Assembly (NCBI GenBank): GCA_910585565.1
Contig: CAJUFC010000212.1
Coordinates: 1-17,125 of the forward strand
Direction: 5' to 3'
Length of the DNA: 17,125 nucleotides
Origin: an uncultured Eggerthellaceae bacterium
Lineage (GTDB): Bacteria > Actinomycetota > Coriobacteriia > Coriobacteriales > Eggerthellaceae
Part shown: positions 9,233-16,192 of the stretch, in pieces
Position numbering within the stretch: position 1 is the first letter of the stretch
Layout: each line of letters starts with the position of its first letter
Made by a program: the position numbers and the translations under genes
Notes under the pieces: generated by a model
Databases searched by the model: none
What the model was told of the DNA's origin: nothing
What the model saw: only the letters and a program-made list of their open reading frames with translations

Positions 9233-10912
9233 TCAAGAGCACGACGCCGTCAACGTGCGGAGCGCGTCAATGATGTCAGCGGGGGATGTTCCCACCTCGA
9301 GGATAAGACCCTTGTCGTAGCGGCGCACGCGCTCTGCCGGGGCACCGATGTCGAAGGCTGCAACGGGCAGTCCCGCATCCATGGCCTCCGATGCCGTGAA
9401 GGAGAACGTCTCGGGGCAGATGCTCGAGACGAGCACGACGTCGATGCGCTCGCGCTCGATGATGTCGGGCAGCTCCTCGCGCTGGTAGCGACCTGTCTGG
9501 CGCCGGGTGATGGCTGGAATGTCTTCGGTGGACTCGCCTATCAAGACGAGCTCGACGCCGGTGTCGTTCTGGTCGATGATGGTCACGATGTCGCGCACGA
9601 CGTCGAGCCCCTTGTTGTGCGACAAGACGCCGATGACGCCGATGGTCACGACACCGTCATCGGGCGGGGCGGCGACGCGCCTGAGCGGCGATACCTCGTG
9701 AGGCACCACCGCTATCGTGCCTCGGGCGGCAAGGGCTGGATATGCCCGCTCCAAAAGCGAGCGGCTGTCGTCGCAGAACACTGTGATGGCGTCACAGCTC
9801 AAGAGGAACGCCTCCCACACCTCACGGTACTCGGAAATGCCCGCATGCGCGAAGTCGTCACGCCTGAGACACGAGAAGCACTGATGGCACCGCTCGTAGG
9901 GAGGCAAATCGCAAAAGACGCCGTCGATGTCGATGAGGTTGTAGCTCTGGCAGATAGAGAAGTAGTCGTGGACCAAGAACTCGAGCGCTATGCCGCGTGA
10001 CTGCGCAAAGCGCGCCACGAAGCGCAGCAACGAAGCAACGTTCGGATATCCCACCACCTCGTTCACCCAGACAGACGCAATGCCCGCGACAGAAGCCAGC
10101 AGCGTCTCGATGTCGGGCACATGCATGAGCTCGCAGATGCCATCCAGCCACGTCTCGCAGGTGAAGTCGGCCGCCTCCTCGTCGAAGCGCGCCACAAAGA
10201 AGCGCCTGCCGCGCTCGCGCTCCGCAGCGGCACGCTTCTCGAGATAGTGCTCGGCACCGCCACCGAGCGAGTGCGTGATAGCAACGATAGCAGGGCGTGT
10301 AGCATCTGCCAGGCATGCCGCCAAGGCTGGCGACGGGCTGTCCGAGGGCGCAGAGGGCCGCTCGGCCGCAGCCGCTGGGGCGCCGTCGTTGAGGGCGCCG
10401 TCGTTGGAAGCGGCGTCGCTCAGGGCGCCATCAGGGCCAGCGTCGCCTTCGCAGGCAGAGCCGTTCTGCACGATGCGCTCTGCCTCCTCCTTCGAAAGCG
10501 GGCGCACATATGCATACGGGCCGTCATCGTTCGCCAGCACGGTGCCCATCGCCCGCAACTCGTCGTCGCCGTGAGCGAGGAAGAAATACAGCGGACGTGG
10601 AGAGCGCACGAGGAAGAACGCCTCGAAGCCAGACCAGATGGCATCAAGCGTCTGCTCATGCAGGGCGATGTCGGGCCTGCCGACCGAAATCGCCGGGCTC
10701 TCGACGAGCACCGAGCCCGCCTCGTCGAGGACGAGCACGCGGTTTTCCGCATTCCTGTTCGCGGGATCGAACAGCCATCCTCTCGCCTTGACGACGGAGC
10801 CGTCGATGTCAAACCCATCCAAGCACCAATCGATATCGCTGGTGCACGGAGCGCTTGCGTGCTCTTTGACAGCACGGTCGCCCCTCAAAAGATTCTTGAG
10901 CATGTCTGCCAC
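9233..10912 (-). CDS. GT4 family glycosyltransferase with N-terminal accessory domain
   Basis: A 559-residue GT-B fold enzyme. Residues 26-130 (motif VKARGWLFDP near 41-50, then VGRPDIA) look like a small beta-rich accessory domain. A low-complexity Ala/Asp/Ser/Pro linker spans about 153-200 and contains DGALS-type pentapeptide repeats. The glycosyltransferase part begins near 206 with AIVAITHSLGGGAEHYLEK. A cysteine cluster (Cys321, 334, 342, 345, 348) follows HDYFSIC, as seen in a subset of GT4 enzymes and possibly metal-binding. The C-terminal nucleotide-sugar site has the E-x7-E motif in PETFSFTASEAMDAG (Glu501, Glu509). The ATG has AAGGA ten bases upstream and a good promoter about 30 bases further. 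It is the first gene of the leftward row. Donor and acceptor are unknown. Confidence 0.88.
   Translation of the reverse strand: MADMLKNLLRGDRAVKEHASAPCTSDIDWCLDGFDIDGSVVKARGWLFDPANRNAENRVLVLDEAGSVLVESPAISVGRPDIALHEQTLDAIWSGFEAFFLVRSPRPLYFFLAHGDDELRAMGTVLANDDGPYAYVRPLSKEEAERIVQNGSACEGDAGPDGALSDAASNDGALNDGAPAAAAERPSAPSDSPSPALAACLADATRPAIVAITHSLGGGAEHYLEKRAAAERERGRRFFVARFDEEAADFTCETWLDGICELMHVPDIETLLASVAGIASVWVNEVVGYPNVASLLRFVARFAQSRGIALEFLVHDYFSICQSYNLIDIDGVFCDLPPYERCHQCFSCLRRDDFAHAGISEYREVWEAFLLSCDAITVFCDDSRSLLERAYPALAARGTIAVVPHEVSPLRRVAAPPDDGVVTIGVIGVLSHNKGLDVVRDIVTIIDQNDTGVELVLIGESTEDIPAITRRQTGRYQREELPDIIERERIDVVLVSSICPETFSFTASEAMDAGLPVAAFDIGAPAERVRRYDKGLILEVGTSPADIIDALRTLTASCS
10378..10437. 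repeat. Four imperfect 15-bp tandem units inside the GT4 gene
   Basis: Units at 10378, 10393, 10408 and 10423 vary around GGGCGCCGTCGTTGA. The first two differ at one base. They encode the DGALS/DAASN/DGALN/DGAPA pentapeptides of the linker. The 15-base period keeps the frame, so copy-number change would alter linker length rather than switch the gene off. Confidence 0.7.
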
Positions 10913-10945
10913 GTCCTTCGCGTCTGCTCGTTCGCACTAGGCTTG

Positions 10946-10975
10946 ATTATCCCTCATTCTGGCGCATTCGGACAA
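10946..10975 (-). promoter_or_regulatory. Probable sigma-70-type promoter of the leftward glycan operon
   Basis: On the - strand TTGTCC (10975-10970) and GATAAT (10951-10946) are separated by 18 bases. They lie directly after the muramidase terminator hairpin and 34 bases ahead of the GT4 start codon. The -10 matches the consensus at five of six bases, the -35 at four. Confidence 0.55.
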
Positions 10976-10979
10976 TGCA

Positions 10980-11015
10980 CGGATGCCCAAGTCCCGAAAC
11001 GGACTTGGGCATCCG
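10980..11015 (-). terminator. Hairpin terminator behind the GH25 muramidase gene
   Basis: A perfect 15-bp inverted repeat (CGGATGCCCAAGTCC and its complement) encloses a 6-base loop, 43 bases past the muramidase stop. The following - strand sequence, TGCATTGTCC, is only weakly T-rich, so the termination strength is uncertain although the stem itself is very stable. Confidence 0.65.
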
Positions 11016-11058
11016 ATTGCGAATGGTATGTCGTGACGCACCCGTCGCGCAGCAGCCG

Positions 11059-12891
11059 CTAGTCGGACAGCAGCGTGAACCTCTGGGCATGCGTGCCGTT
11101 CGACTCGTAGACCTGGATGTTGGCACCGTTTTCCGTAGAGCCATGAGCGACATCGAGCGCCTTGCCTGACTTCTTGGAGAGAAGCGTGTAGGTGCCGTCG
11201 CCGTTGTCGTCGATGCGCCACTTCTGCGCATCCGTGCCGTTGGAGGTGTACTGCTGCACGTTCGAGGAATTCCTCAGGTCGCCGCCCGCAACGTCAAGCG
11301 CCTTGTTGGAGCTGACGTTCGTGACGGTGTAATAGCCGTTTCCGTCATAGCGCAGCGAGTACTTCTGCGCGCTCGTGCCGTTCGCCTCGTAGATCTGGAC
11401 GTTGGCCCCATCAGCGGTCGAGGCGGCCGGGATGTCGAGCACGCCCGTGGCGGACAGCGACGTGCCGATGGTGTAGATGCCGTCAGGGACGGTCTGCGTG
11501 CCCGGCTCGGCGCCCACGCGCTCGAGGGTGAACTTCTGTGCAAGCGTGCCGTTGGAGGTGTACTGCTGCACGTTGGTGCCGTTGTCAGCCCTGCCTGCGA
11601 AAAGATCGAGAGCGCGGCCCGAGCCTTTGTTGATGAAGGTATAGGTACCGTCGCCGTTGTGGTCGATCCTCCACTGCTGGGCCTCGGTGCCGTTGTAGTC
11701 GTACTGCTGGACGTTGCCGCCATTGGCGAGAGAGCCTGACTCCACGTCGAGCACCTTGCCCGAGCCGTCGTTGCGCAGCACGTAGTAGCCGTCAGAGGTG
11801 CGCTCGATGTCGAACGCCTGGGCGCGCGACTCGTTGGAGTCATACACCTGGATGTTCGCCGCGTTATGGGTGCCGCCACCAGAGACGTCGAGCACGCGAC
11901 CCGAGTTGAGGAGGCTCTTCACGCGGTACTTCCCGTCGGGGATGACGCTCTCGCCCGGGTCAACGCTTGCCAGGTACGTATAGTTGAGGTCGCAATTGGT
12001 GGAAATGCCCGGGACGCGGCCGCGCGAGCTGAACTGCCAGATGCCCTTGCAGTTGCGGAAGTCCTTGAAGTCCTCGAAGGTCAGCCCGATGGTGGTGTTG
12101 TAGGCAGCCTGCCACTTGTACCACTGGTCGAACACCGGATCGGTCAGGCGGTTGTTCCACCAGTTGAGGCTGGCATAGACGCCCGCCTCGTAGCCCGCAG
12201 CCGTGATCTTGTCGCAAAACGCGCTCGCCAGCGCCGCATAGTCGGCGCCGGCCATGGCCTTGTCTTCCATGTCGAAATAGATGGGCAGGCCCACCTGAGA
12301 GGGCGTGAGCCCAGCCTTGGCGAGGCAGGCAAGCGCATGATCGGCCTCGCTCGAGGCAGACTCGGGCGTGGCCGCGTACGAATAGAGGTAGACGCCGAAG
12401 GGGATGCCGGCCTCCTGGCAGCCGCGCACGTTCTCGAGCCAATACTTGTCGTCGCGCTTCGTCATGTCGCCAAAGCCGCAGCGGATGATGGCGTAATCGA
12501 CGCCCGAGGCTTTGACCGCATGCCAGTCGATCTCGTGCTGCCACTCGCTGACGTCGACGACGCGCTTGGCATCGTTGTCGGTGTAATAGCCCTGGGTGAA
12601 CTGGTCGAACCCGTCGAACATGGTTTGGCCGTTGCCGACATCCACGGCAGCGAACGGAGACAAGCCACCTGCCGAGCCGGCAGCGCCGCCCTCGGCAGGC
12701 AGAAGCTCTGCCTCGACCGAGATGCGCTCGCCCGGCTCGTACTCGAAGCTGTTTTCGAGAAGGCCCTTCTCGACCGGGATCATCTCAGCAAGGGCAGTCG
12801 CCGGGACAAGCGATGTCGCCAAGACGCCGGCAGCGAAAAGCCCTGTCGCCTTCTGCATCAAAGCAACGATGAAACTGCGGTTTTTTCTCAT
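11059..12891 (-). CDS. Secreted GH25 muramidase with six ricin-B-like repeats
   Basis: A 610-residue exported N-acetylmuramidase expected to cut the MurNAc-GlcNAc backbone of peptidoglycan. A signal peptide covers residues 1-35 (MRKNRS start, hydrophobic core, ALA cleavage site). The GH25 domain runs about 110-305 with VVDVSEWQ (Asp113) and the catalytic YFDMED pair Asp207/Glu209, ending in IWQFSSRG. Residues 319-610 hold six repeats of about 47 residues, each with a version of LDV...NVQQYxSNGTxAQKW, making two ricin-type beta-trefoils that probably bind carbohydrate. The ATG at 12891 is chosen because AAAAGGA precedes it and a signal peptide follows; an in-frame ATG at 12987 would add 32 basic residues. 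It is transcribed away from the exporter operon and has its own terminator. No phage genes accompany it. Confidence 0.92.
   Translation of the reverse strand: MRKNRSFIVALMQKATGLFAAGVLATSLVPATALAEMIPVEKGLLENSFEYEPGERISVEAELLPAEGGAAGSAGGLSPFAAVDVGNGQTMFDGFDQFTQGYYTDNDAKRVVDVSEWQHEIDWHAVKASGVDYAIIRCGFGDMTKRDDKYWLENVRGCQEAGIPFGVYLYSYAATPESASSEADHALACLAKAGLTPSQVGLPIYFDMEDKAMAGADYAALASAFCDKITAAGYEAGVYASLNWWNNRLTDPVFDQWYKWQAAYNTTIGLTFEDFKDFRNCKGIWQFSSRGRVPGISTNCDLNYTYLASVDPGESVIPDGKYRVKSLLNSGRVLDVSGGGTHNAANIQVYDSNESRAQAFDIERTSDGYYVLRNDGSGKVLDVESGSLANGGNVQQYDYNGTEAQQWRIDHNGDGTYTFINKGSGRALDLFAGRADNGTNVQQYTSNGTLAQKFTLERVGAEPGTQTVPDGIYTIGTSLSATGVLDIPAASTADGANVQIYEANGTSAQKYSLRYDGNGYYTVTNVSSNKALDVAGGDLRNSSNVQQYTSNGTDAQKWRIDDNGDGTYTLLSKKSGKALDVAHGSTENGANIQVYESNGTHAQRFTLLSD
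11062..11937 (-). repeat. Six ricin-B-type coding repeats
   Basis: Six units of about 47 codons encode the C-terminal lectin part of the muramidase. They fall into two triplets, each opened by a (I/V)PDG(K/I)Y stretch (residues 317-322 and again at the fourth repeat), which matches two complete beta-trefoils. DNA identity is highest in the segments encoding NVQQYTSNGT. Confidence 0.8.
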
Positions 12892-13044
12892 ATAGGAAAT
12901 CCTTTTCGTTGGTGTCGTTTCGCGCCTGCGCGGAGGCCTCTTGTGCGAACGTCGCTCTCGGGGAGAGCCTGAGTGCCGCTGCGCCAAGACGACGCGCGCC
13001 GTTTCTCAACGCTTTGCAAACGTGTCGTGAACGTTTTCAAAAAG

Positions 13045-13058
13045 TCTAGCATGCTAGA
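13045..13058. promoter_or_regulatory. 14-bp perfect palindrome overlapping a -10 box
   Basis: TCTAGCATGCTAGA is its own reverse complement and covers four of the six bases of the putative -10 hexamer of the exporter operon. The position would suit a repressor operator. No regulator gene is present in the window to pair with it. Confidence 0.45.
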
Positions 13059-13060
13059 AT
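13052..13060 (+). promoter_or_regulatory. Extended -10 promoter of the ABC exporter operon
   Basis: TGC followed by TAGAAT (13055-13060) gives an extended -10 element with five of six consensus bases. Only a weak -35 (TTTTCA at 13034-13039) can be seen. Transcription would begin near 13067, about 20 bases before the permease ATG. The rest of the 195-base divergent interval shows no clear promoter for the muramidase. Confidence 0.5.
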
Positions 13061-13074
13061 GTGAGGGTCAAAAC

Positions 13075-13080
13075 GGAGGA
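13075..13080 (+). promoter_or_regulatory. Ribosome binding site deciding the permease start
   Basis: GGAGGA lies six bases before the ATG at 13087. This rules against the longer in-frame start at 12973, whose extra codons would span the palindrome and promoter. Confidence 0.8.
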
Positions 13081-13086
13081 AGGCGC

Positions 13087-13929
13087 ATGGGGCAGAACAC
13101 ATCTATAGTTAACGCAAAAAACACAAAGCCTGACAGCCAGCGTCAGAACAACAGCCTATATCTGCTGACGAACCTCGTCTCGAAAGAGTTCAAGCTGAAG
13201 TATCGGCGCAGCGTGCTGGGCGTGCTTTGGAGTCTCTTGAACCCGTTGCTGATGATGATCGTCATGGCGCTCATCTTCTCCAACATATTCCGGTTCTCCT
13301 TCGATTTGTACCCGTTTGCCGTGTACCTCATCTTGGGACAGACGCTGTTCGCGGTGTTCCAGGACGGCACGAACGGCGCGGTGCGCTCCATCATCGACGC
13401 GGCGCCGCTGATCAAGAAGGTGCATGTCGAAAAGATGGTGTTCCCGACCGAGAAGGTGCTGTTCGCGGTCGTCAACTTCGGGTTCTCCCTCATTGCGATT
13501 GCGCTGGTCATGCTGTACTTCGGCATGGTGCCTAGCTGGCATATCGTGTTCGTGCCCGTGCTCGTCTTGCTATTGGCCGCCTTCACGCTGGGCATCGCCT
13601 ACCTCGTGTCGGCACTGACGGTGTTCTTCCGCGACATCGAGCACCTTTGGAGCGTCCTCATCACCGTGTGGTTCTACTTCACGCCCATCTTCTGGCCGTA
13701 CGATGCCTTGGCGAACAATGGGCTGTCATGGGTGTTCACGCTCGTCCAGGTCAACCCGATGTACCACTTCGTTGCCTGCTTCCGACAGCTCGTGACGGGC
13801 TATTCGCTCCCGTCCGACCTCGCCGTGACGACAGAGTTCGGCATCTGCGCCGTGTGCGCCGTGGCGGCGTTGCTCGTGGGGCTTTTGGTGTTCAAGAAGC
13901 TGGAAAAGAAGTTCATCCTCTACATCTAG
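13087..13929 (+). CDS. ABC-2 type polysaccharide exporter, permease subunit (Wzm/TagG-like)
   Basis: A 280-residue integral membrane protein of the ABC-2 family that, with the ATPase encoded next, moves a lipid-linked glycan across the cytoplasmic membrane. After a polar N-terminus the characteristic FKLKYRRSVLGVLWSLLNPL (35-54) leads into the first membrane helix. About six hydrophobic segments follow, with the family stretch VHVEKMVFPTEKVLFAVVN (112-130) between them and the usual LTVFFRDIEHLW and FYFTPIFWP segments further on. It ends with a basic tail, KKLEKKFILYI. The strong ribosome binding site fixes the ATG. It is the first gene of a rightward operon, divergent from the muramidase. 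The pairing with an ATPase and a glycosyltransferase supports a surface-glycan substrate; the exact polymer is unknown. Confidence 0.94.
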   Translation: MGQNTSIVNAKNTKPDSQRQNNSLYLLTNLVSKEFKLKYRRSVLGVLWSLLNPLLMMIVMALIFSNIFRFSFDLYPFAVYLILGQTLFAVFQDGTNGAVRSIIDAAPLIKKVHVEKMVFPTEKVLFAVVNFGFSLIAIALVMLYFGMVPSWHIVFVPVLVLLLAAFTLGIAYLVSALTVFFRDIEHLWSVLITVWFYFTPIFWPYDALANNGLSWVFTLVQVNPMYHFVACFRQLVTGYSLPSDLAVTTEFGICAVCAVAALLVGLLVFKKLEKKFILYI

Positions 13930-14011
13930 CGCTCGAAGGTGCGCCCGATAGCGAGGCGCGTCGCGGCCGATGAGACGCGGCACGAGCCACAGAGACCAAC
14001 GATCAGGAAAG

Positions 14012-14788
14012 ATGGCGCGCATGACCGAACTGCTTGACAACGAAAACCGCGATCGAGACGTCATCGTCGATGTCGAGAACGTCTCGGTGGTGTTCAACAT
14101 CGCCAACGAAAAGATACAGAGCCTCAAGGAGTACTTCATCAAGGTCATGAAGCGCGAGCTCATGTTCCGCGAGTTCGTGGCCGTCGATGACGTGAGTTTC
14201 AAGGTGTATCGCGGGGATGTCTTCGGCCTGGTGGGCACCAACGGCTCCGGCAAGTCCACGATGCTCAAGGTGATAGCCGGAGTGCTCGAGCCCTCCAAGG
14301 GCACCTGCACCGTCAACGGCACGATATCCCCGCTCATCGAACTGGGTGCAGGATTCGACATGGAGCTGACTGCCCGCGAGAACATCTATCTGAACGGCGC
14401 GCTGCTCGGGTTCTCGAAGAAGTTCCTCAACGAGCACGTGGACGAGATCATCGACTTCGCCGAGCTGCACGACTTCATGGAGATGCCGCTCAAGAACTAC
14501 TCCTCCGGCATGGTGGCACGCATCGCGTTCGCGATCGCCACGGTCACCGAGCCCGATCTTCTCATCGTCGACGAGGTGCTGTCTGTCGGCGACTTCTTGT
14601 TCCAGGAGAAATGCGAACGTCGCATCACCCAGATGATCGAGAACGGCACGACCGTGCTCATTGTCTCTCACGCGATCGACCAGATAGAGCGGCTGTGCAA
14701 CCGGGCGATCTGGATCGAGAAGAGCAAGCTCAAGATGCTCGGGCCAGCCTCTGAGGTGACGGCGGCTTATCGAGCGTATGGGCAGTAG
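14012..14788 (+). CDS. ABC polysaccharide exporter, ATP-binding subunit (Wzt/TagH-like)
   Basis: A 258-residue ATPase that drives the preceding permease. Read from 14012 it has Walker A GTNGSGKST (75-83), the signature region LKNYSSGMVAR, Walker B DLLIVDEV and the switch histidine in SHAID. The SLKEYFIKVMKRELMFREF insertion before the first core strand is typical of polysaccharide and teichoic acid exporters. The protein ends soon after the nucleotide-binding domain (AYRAYGQ), so it lacks the C-terminal carbohydrate-binding domain found in some Wzt proteins. The start is uncertain: AGGA at 14005-14008 could serve ATG 14012 or ATG 14021, while ATG 13970 has no good site. It lies 82 bases after the permease, and its stop touches the next gene. 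Confidence 0.93.
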   Translation: MARMTELLDNENRDRDVIVDVENVSVVFNIANEKIQSLKEYFIKVMKRELMFREFVAVDDVSFKVYRGDVFGLVGTNGSGKSTMLKVIAGVLEPSKGTCTVNGTISPLIELGAGFDMELTARENIYLNGALLGFSKKFLNEHVDEIIDFAELHDFMEMPLKNYSSGMVARIAFAIATVTEPDLLIVDEVLSVGDFLFQEKCERRITQMIENGTTVLIVSHAIDQIERLCNRAIWIEKSKLKMLGPASEVTAAYRAYGQ

Positions 14789-14789
14789 C

Positions 14790-16016
14790 ATGACAGAAGC
14801 AGGCCTCGGACACAGGCACGATCCGGCAATCAGCATAATCGTGCCTGTCTACAACAAGGGCGAAAACCTCTCGCGCTGCCTCGACAGCCTGCTGGCGCAG
14901 ACGTTTGACGACTTCGAGGTGCTGTGCGTCGACGACTGCTCGCAGGACGACTCTGCTGCCGTCATGGAGAGATACGCAGCGGCCTCTGCCAAGGTGCGTC
15001 CCTTGCGCCACGACCAGAACAAGGGCGTGGGGAAAGCGCGCAACACCGGACTGGACAACGCACGCGGGCAATATGTCACGTTCGTGGACGCCGACGATGC
15101 GCTTAGGCGCGATGCCCTCGCAAAGATGCATGAGAGGGCCATGTCAACCGATGCCGATGTCGTCGTCTACGACCTCGCGTTCTGCCGCCCTGGGGAGGAT
15201 GAGCCCCCCGCAGGGCCAGCATCGCTCTTCATGTCATATCTGCCAGCTGGCCATGCCGACCCCTTCACCTGCGACGTTGTCGGAAACAAGGCGTTTTTGT
15301 TCACGGGAGCCAGCGCATGCACCAAGCTGTTCGCTCGCAGCCTCGTCGAAGGACTGGGCTTGCGCTTCACCGACCATCCCATCGCGGAGGACCTGCTGTT
15401 CACCTATACCGCGCTGTCTTGCGCCGAGCGGGTCACCGCCATCGAGGAGCCCTTCTACCAGTACGACCTCGGCACGGGGTCGGGCAACGAAGTGAACCCT
15501 GGCAACATCTCCATCCTGGCAGATGTCTTCTCCGAGCTGCGAGACCGTCTGAGGGCGAAGGAACTCCTGCCACGCTACCGAGACGCTTTCGTGAGCCTGG
15601 CGTTCGGCCACTTCGACAACATGCTCAGCGCCGCACCCGATGTCGCAGCGCTCAAGCAGGTGTTCGAAACCATCTCTTCATGGGTGCGCTCTGGCGAGAA
15701 CGAGGGTCTCTTTGCGGAACCGATCGAGTTCGCCAACGACGCGTATGCGGTTGCCTGTCACGCGGCTCGCAAGGATGACTTCGCAGAATACCTGTCGGCT
15801 CGCTTCGACGCCGCGCAAGCTGCCCTCCGCAGCGAGCGCAACCTCTCAGAAGAGCTTCGACGCCAGCTGGCAGCCGCCGAAGAGCATGCATCCGCTGCGC
15901 GCGCCGAAGCCGAGGCGCTGCGCGCATCCCATTCGTACAAGCTCGGCAACCTCTTGGTGAAGGCGCCAGCGAAAGTCAAGCGCGCAATCAGCAAGGGCCC
16001 ATCGAACGCTAGCTGA
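14790..16016 (+). CDS. GT2 family glycosyltransferase with C-terminal coiled coil
   Basis: A family 2 glycosyltransferase of 408 residues, the third gene of the exporter operon and probably a partner in assembling the exported glycan. The GT-A domain begins ISIIVPVYNKGENL (14-27), continues with VDDCSQDDS (47-55), and has the metal-binding DADD at 100-103. After a helical middle part, residues near 345-385 are rich in Ala, Glu, Arg and Leu (RNLSEELRRQLAAAEEH) and should form a coiled coil. A basic tail follows (SYKLGNLLVKAPAKVKR) and may touch the membrane. The ATG at 14790 starts one base after the ATPase stop. An ATG at 14778 in frame would overlap that gene by 11 bases. Neither has a clear ribosome binding site, so translational coupling is likely. 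Confidence 0.9.
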   Translation: MTEAGLGHRHDPAISIIVPVYNKGENLSRCLDSLLAQTFDDFEVLCVDDCSQDDSAAVMERYAAASAKVRPLRHDQNKGVGKARNTGLDNARGQYVTFVDADDALRRDALAKMHERAMSTDADVVVYDLAFCRPGEDEPPAGPASLFMSYLPAGHADPFTCDVVGNKAFLFTGASACTKLFARSLVEGLGLRFTDHPIAEDLLFTYTALSCAERVTAIEEPFYQYDLGTGSGNEVNPGNISILADVFSELRDRLRAKELLPRYRDAFVSLAFGHFDNMLSAAPDVAALKQVFETISSWVRSGENEGLFAEPIEFANDAYAVACHAARKDDFAEYLSARFDAAQAALRSERNLSEELRRQLAAAEEHASAARAEAEALRASHSYKLGNLLVKAPAKVKRAISKGPSNAS

Positions 16017-16020
16017 TACA

Positions 16021-16192
16021 GGCAGCTGCCGCGACCAGCCGCGTTGCCGCTGCCGTTGCTGACCGCCTTGCGCAGCTGCCGGCGTTCTTGCGCAGCGGCC
16101 TCCGCCATCCCGCCTTTGCGGTCACGACCGCACCGCGGTCAGCCGCGAACCAGCGTGACCGCTGCCGCACGGACTACCTGGTCCTTCGCTCC
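16021..16192. other. GC-rich interval between convergent genes with nested hairpins
   Basis: The stretch between the last glycosyltransferase and the CWB2 gene has no coding sign. GGCAGCTGCC (16021-16030) is a palindrome whose core recurs at 16072-16080. At 16118-16162 a 9-bp outer arm (GCGGTCACG/CGTGACCGC) encloses a perfect GACCGC-ACC-GCGGTC hairpin (16126-16140). No U-run follows on either strand, so it is at best a Rho-assisted or structure-only terminator. Confidence 0.4.

Noticed and set aside
9208..9234. Possible promoter ahead of the tandem GT2 gene (TTGACC and an A/T-rich GATAAAAT on the - strand)
   Set aside because: Spacing is 19-21 bases for any reasonable -10 choice, and the -35 overlaps the upstream stop codon. 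It is too weak to list as a promoter.
8415..9320. A 301-codon + strand frame opposite the N-terminal part of the tandem GT2 gene
   Set aside because: It fits the same antisense pattern. Although I cannot assign the domain on the - strand, that frame continues without interruption into two good GT2 domains.
11059..12891. GH25 enzyme as a prophage endolysin
   Set aside because: It has a signal peptide, no holin or other phage gene lies nearby, and the neighbours are glycan genes, so a chromosomal wall enzyme fits better.
11866..12972. A 368-codon + strand frame opposite the muramidase
   Set aside because: The - strand encodes a complete GH25 domain with signal peptide here. The antisense product has no recognisable feature.
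16118..16162. Intrinsic terminator at the end of the exporter operon
   Set aside because: The hairpins are real but no U-run follows on either strand, so it is described only as a structured interval.
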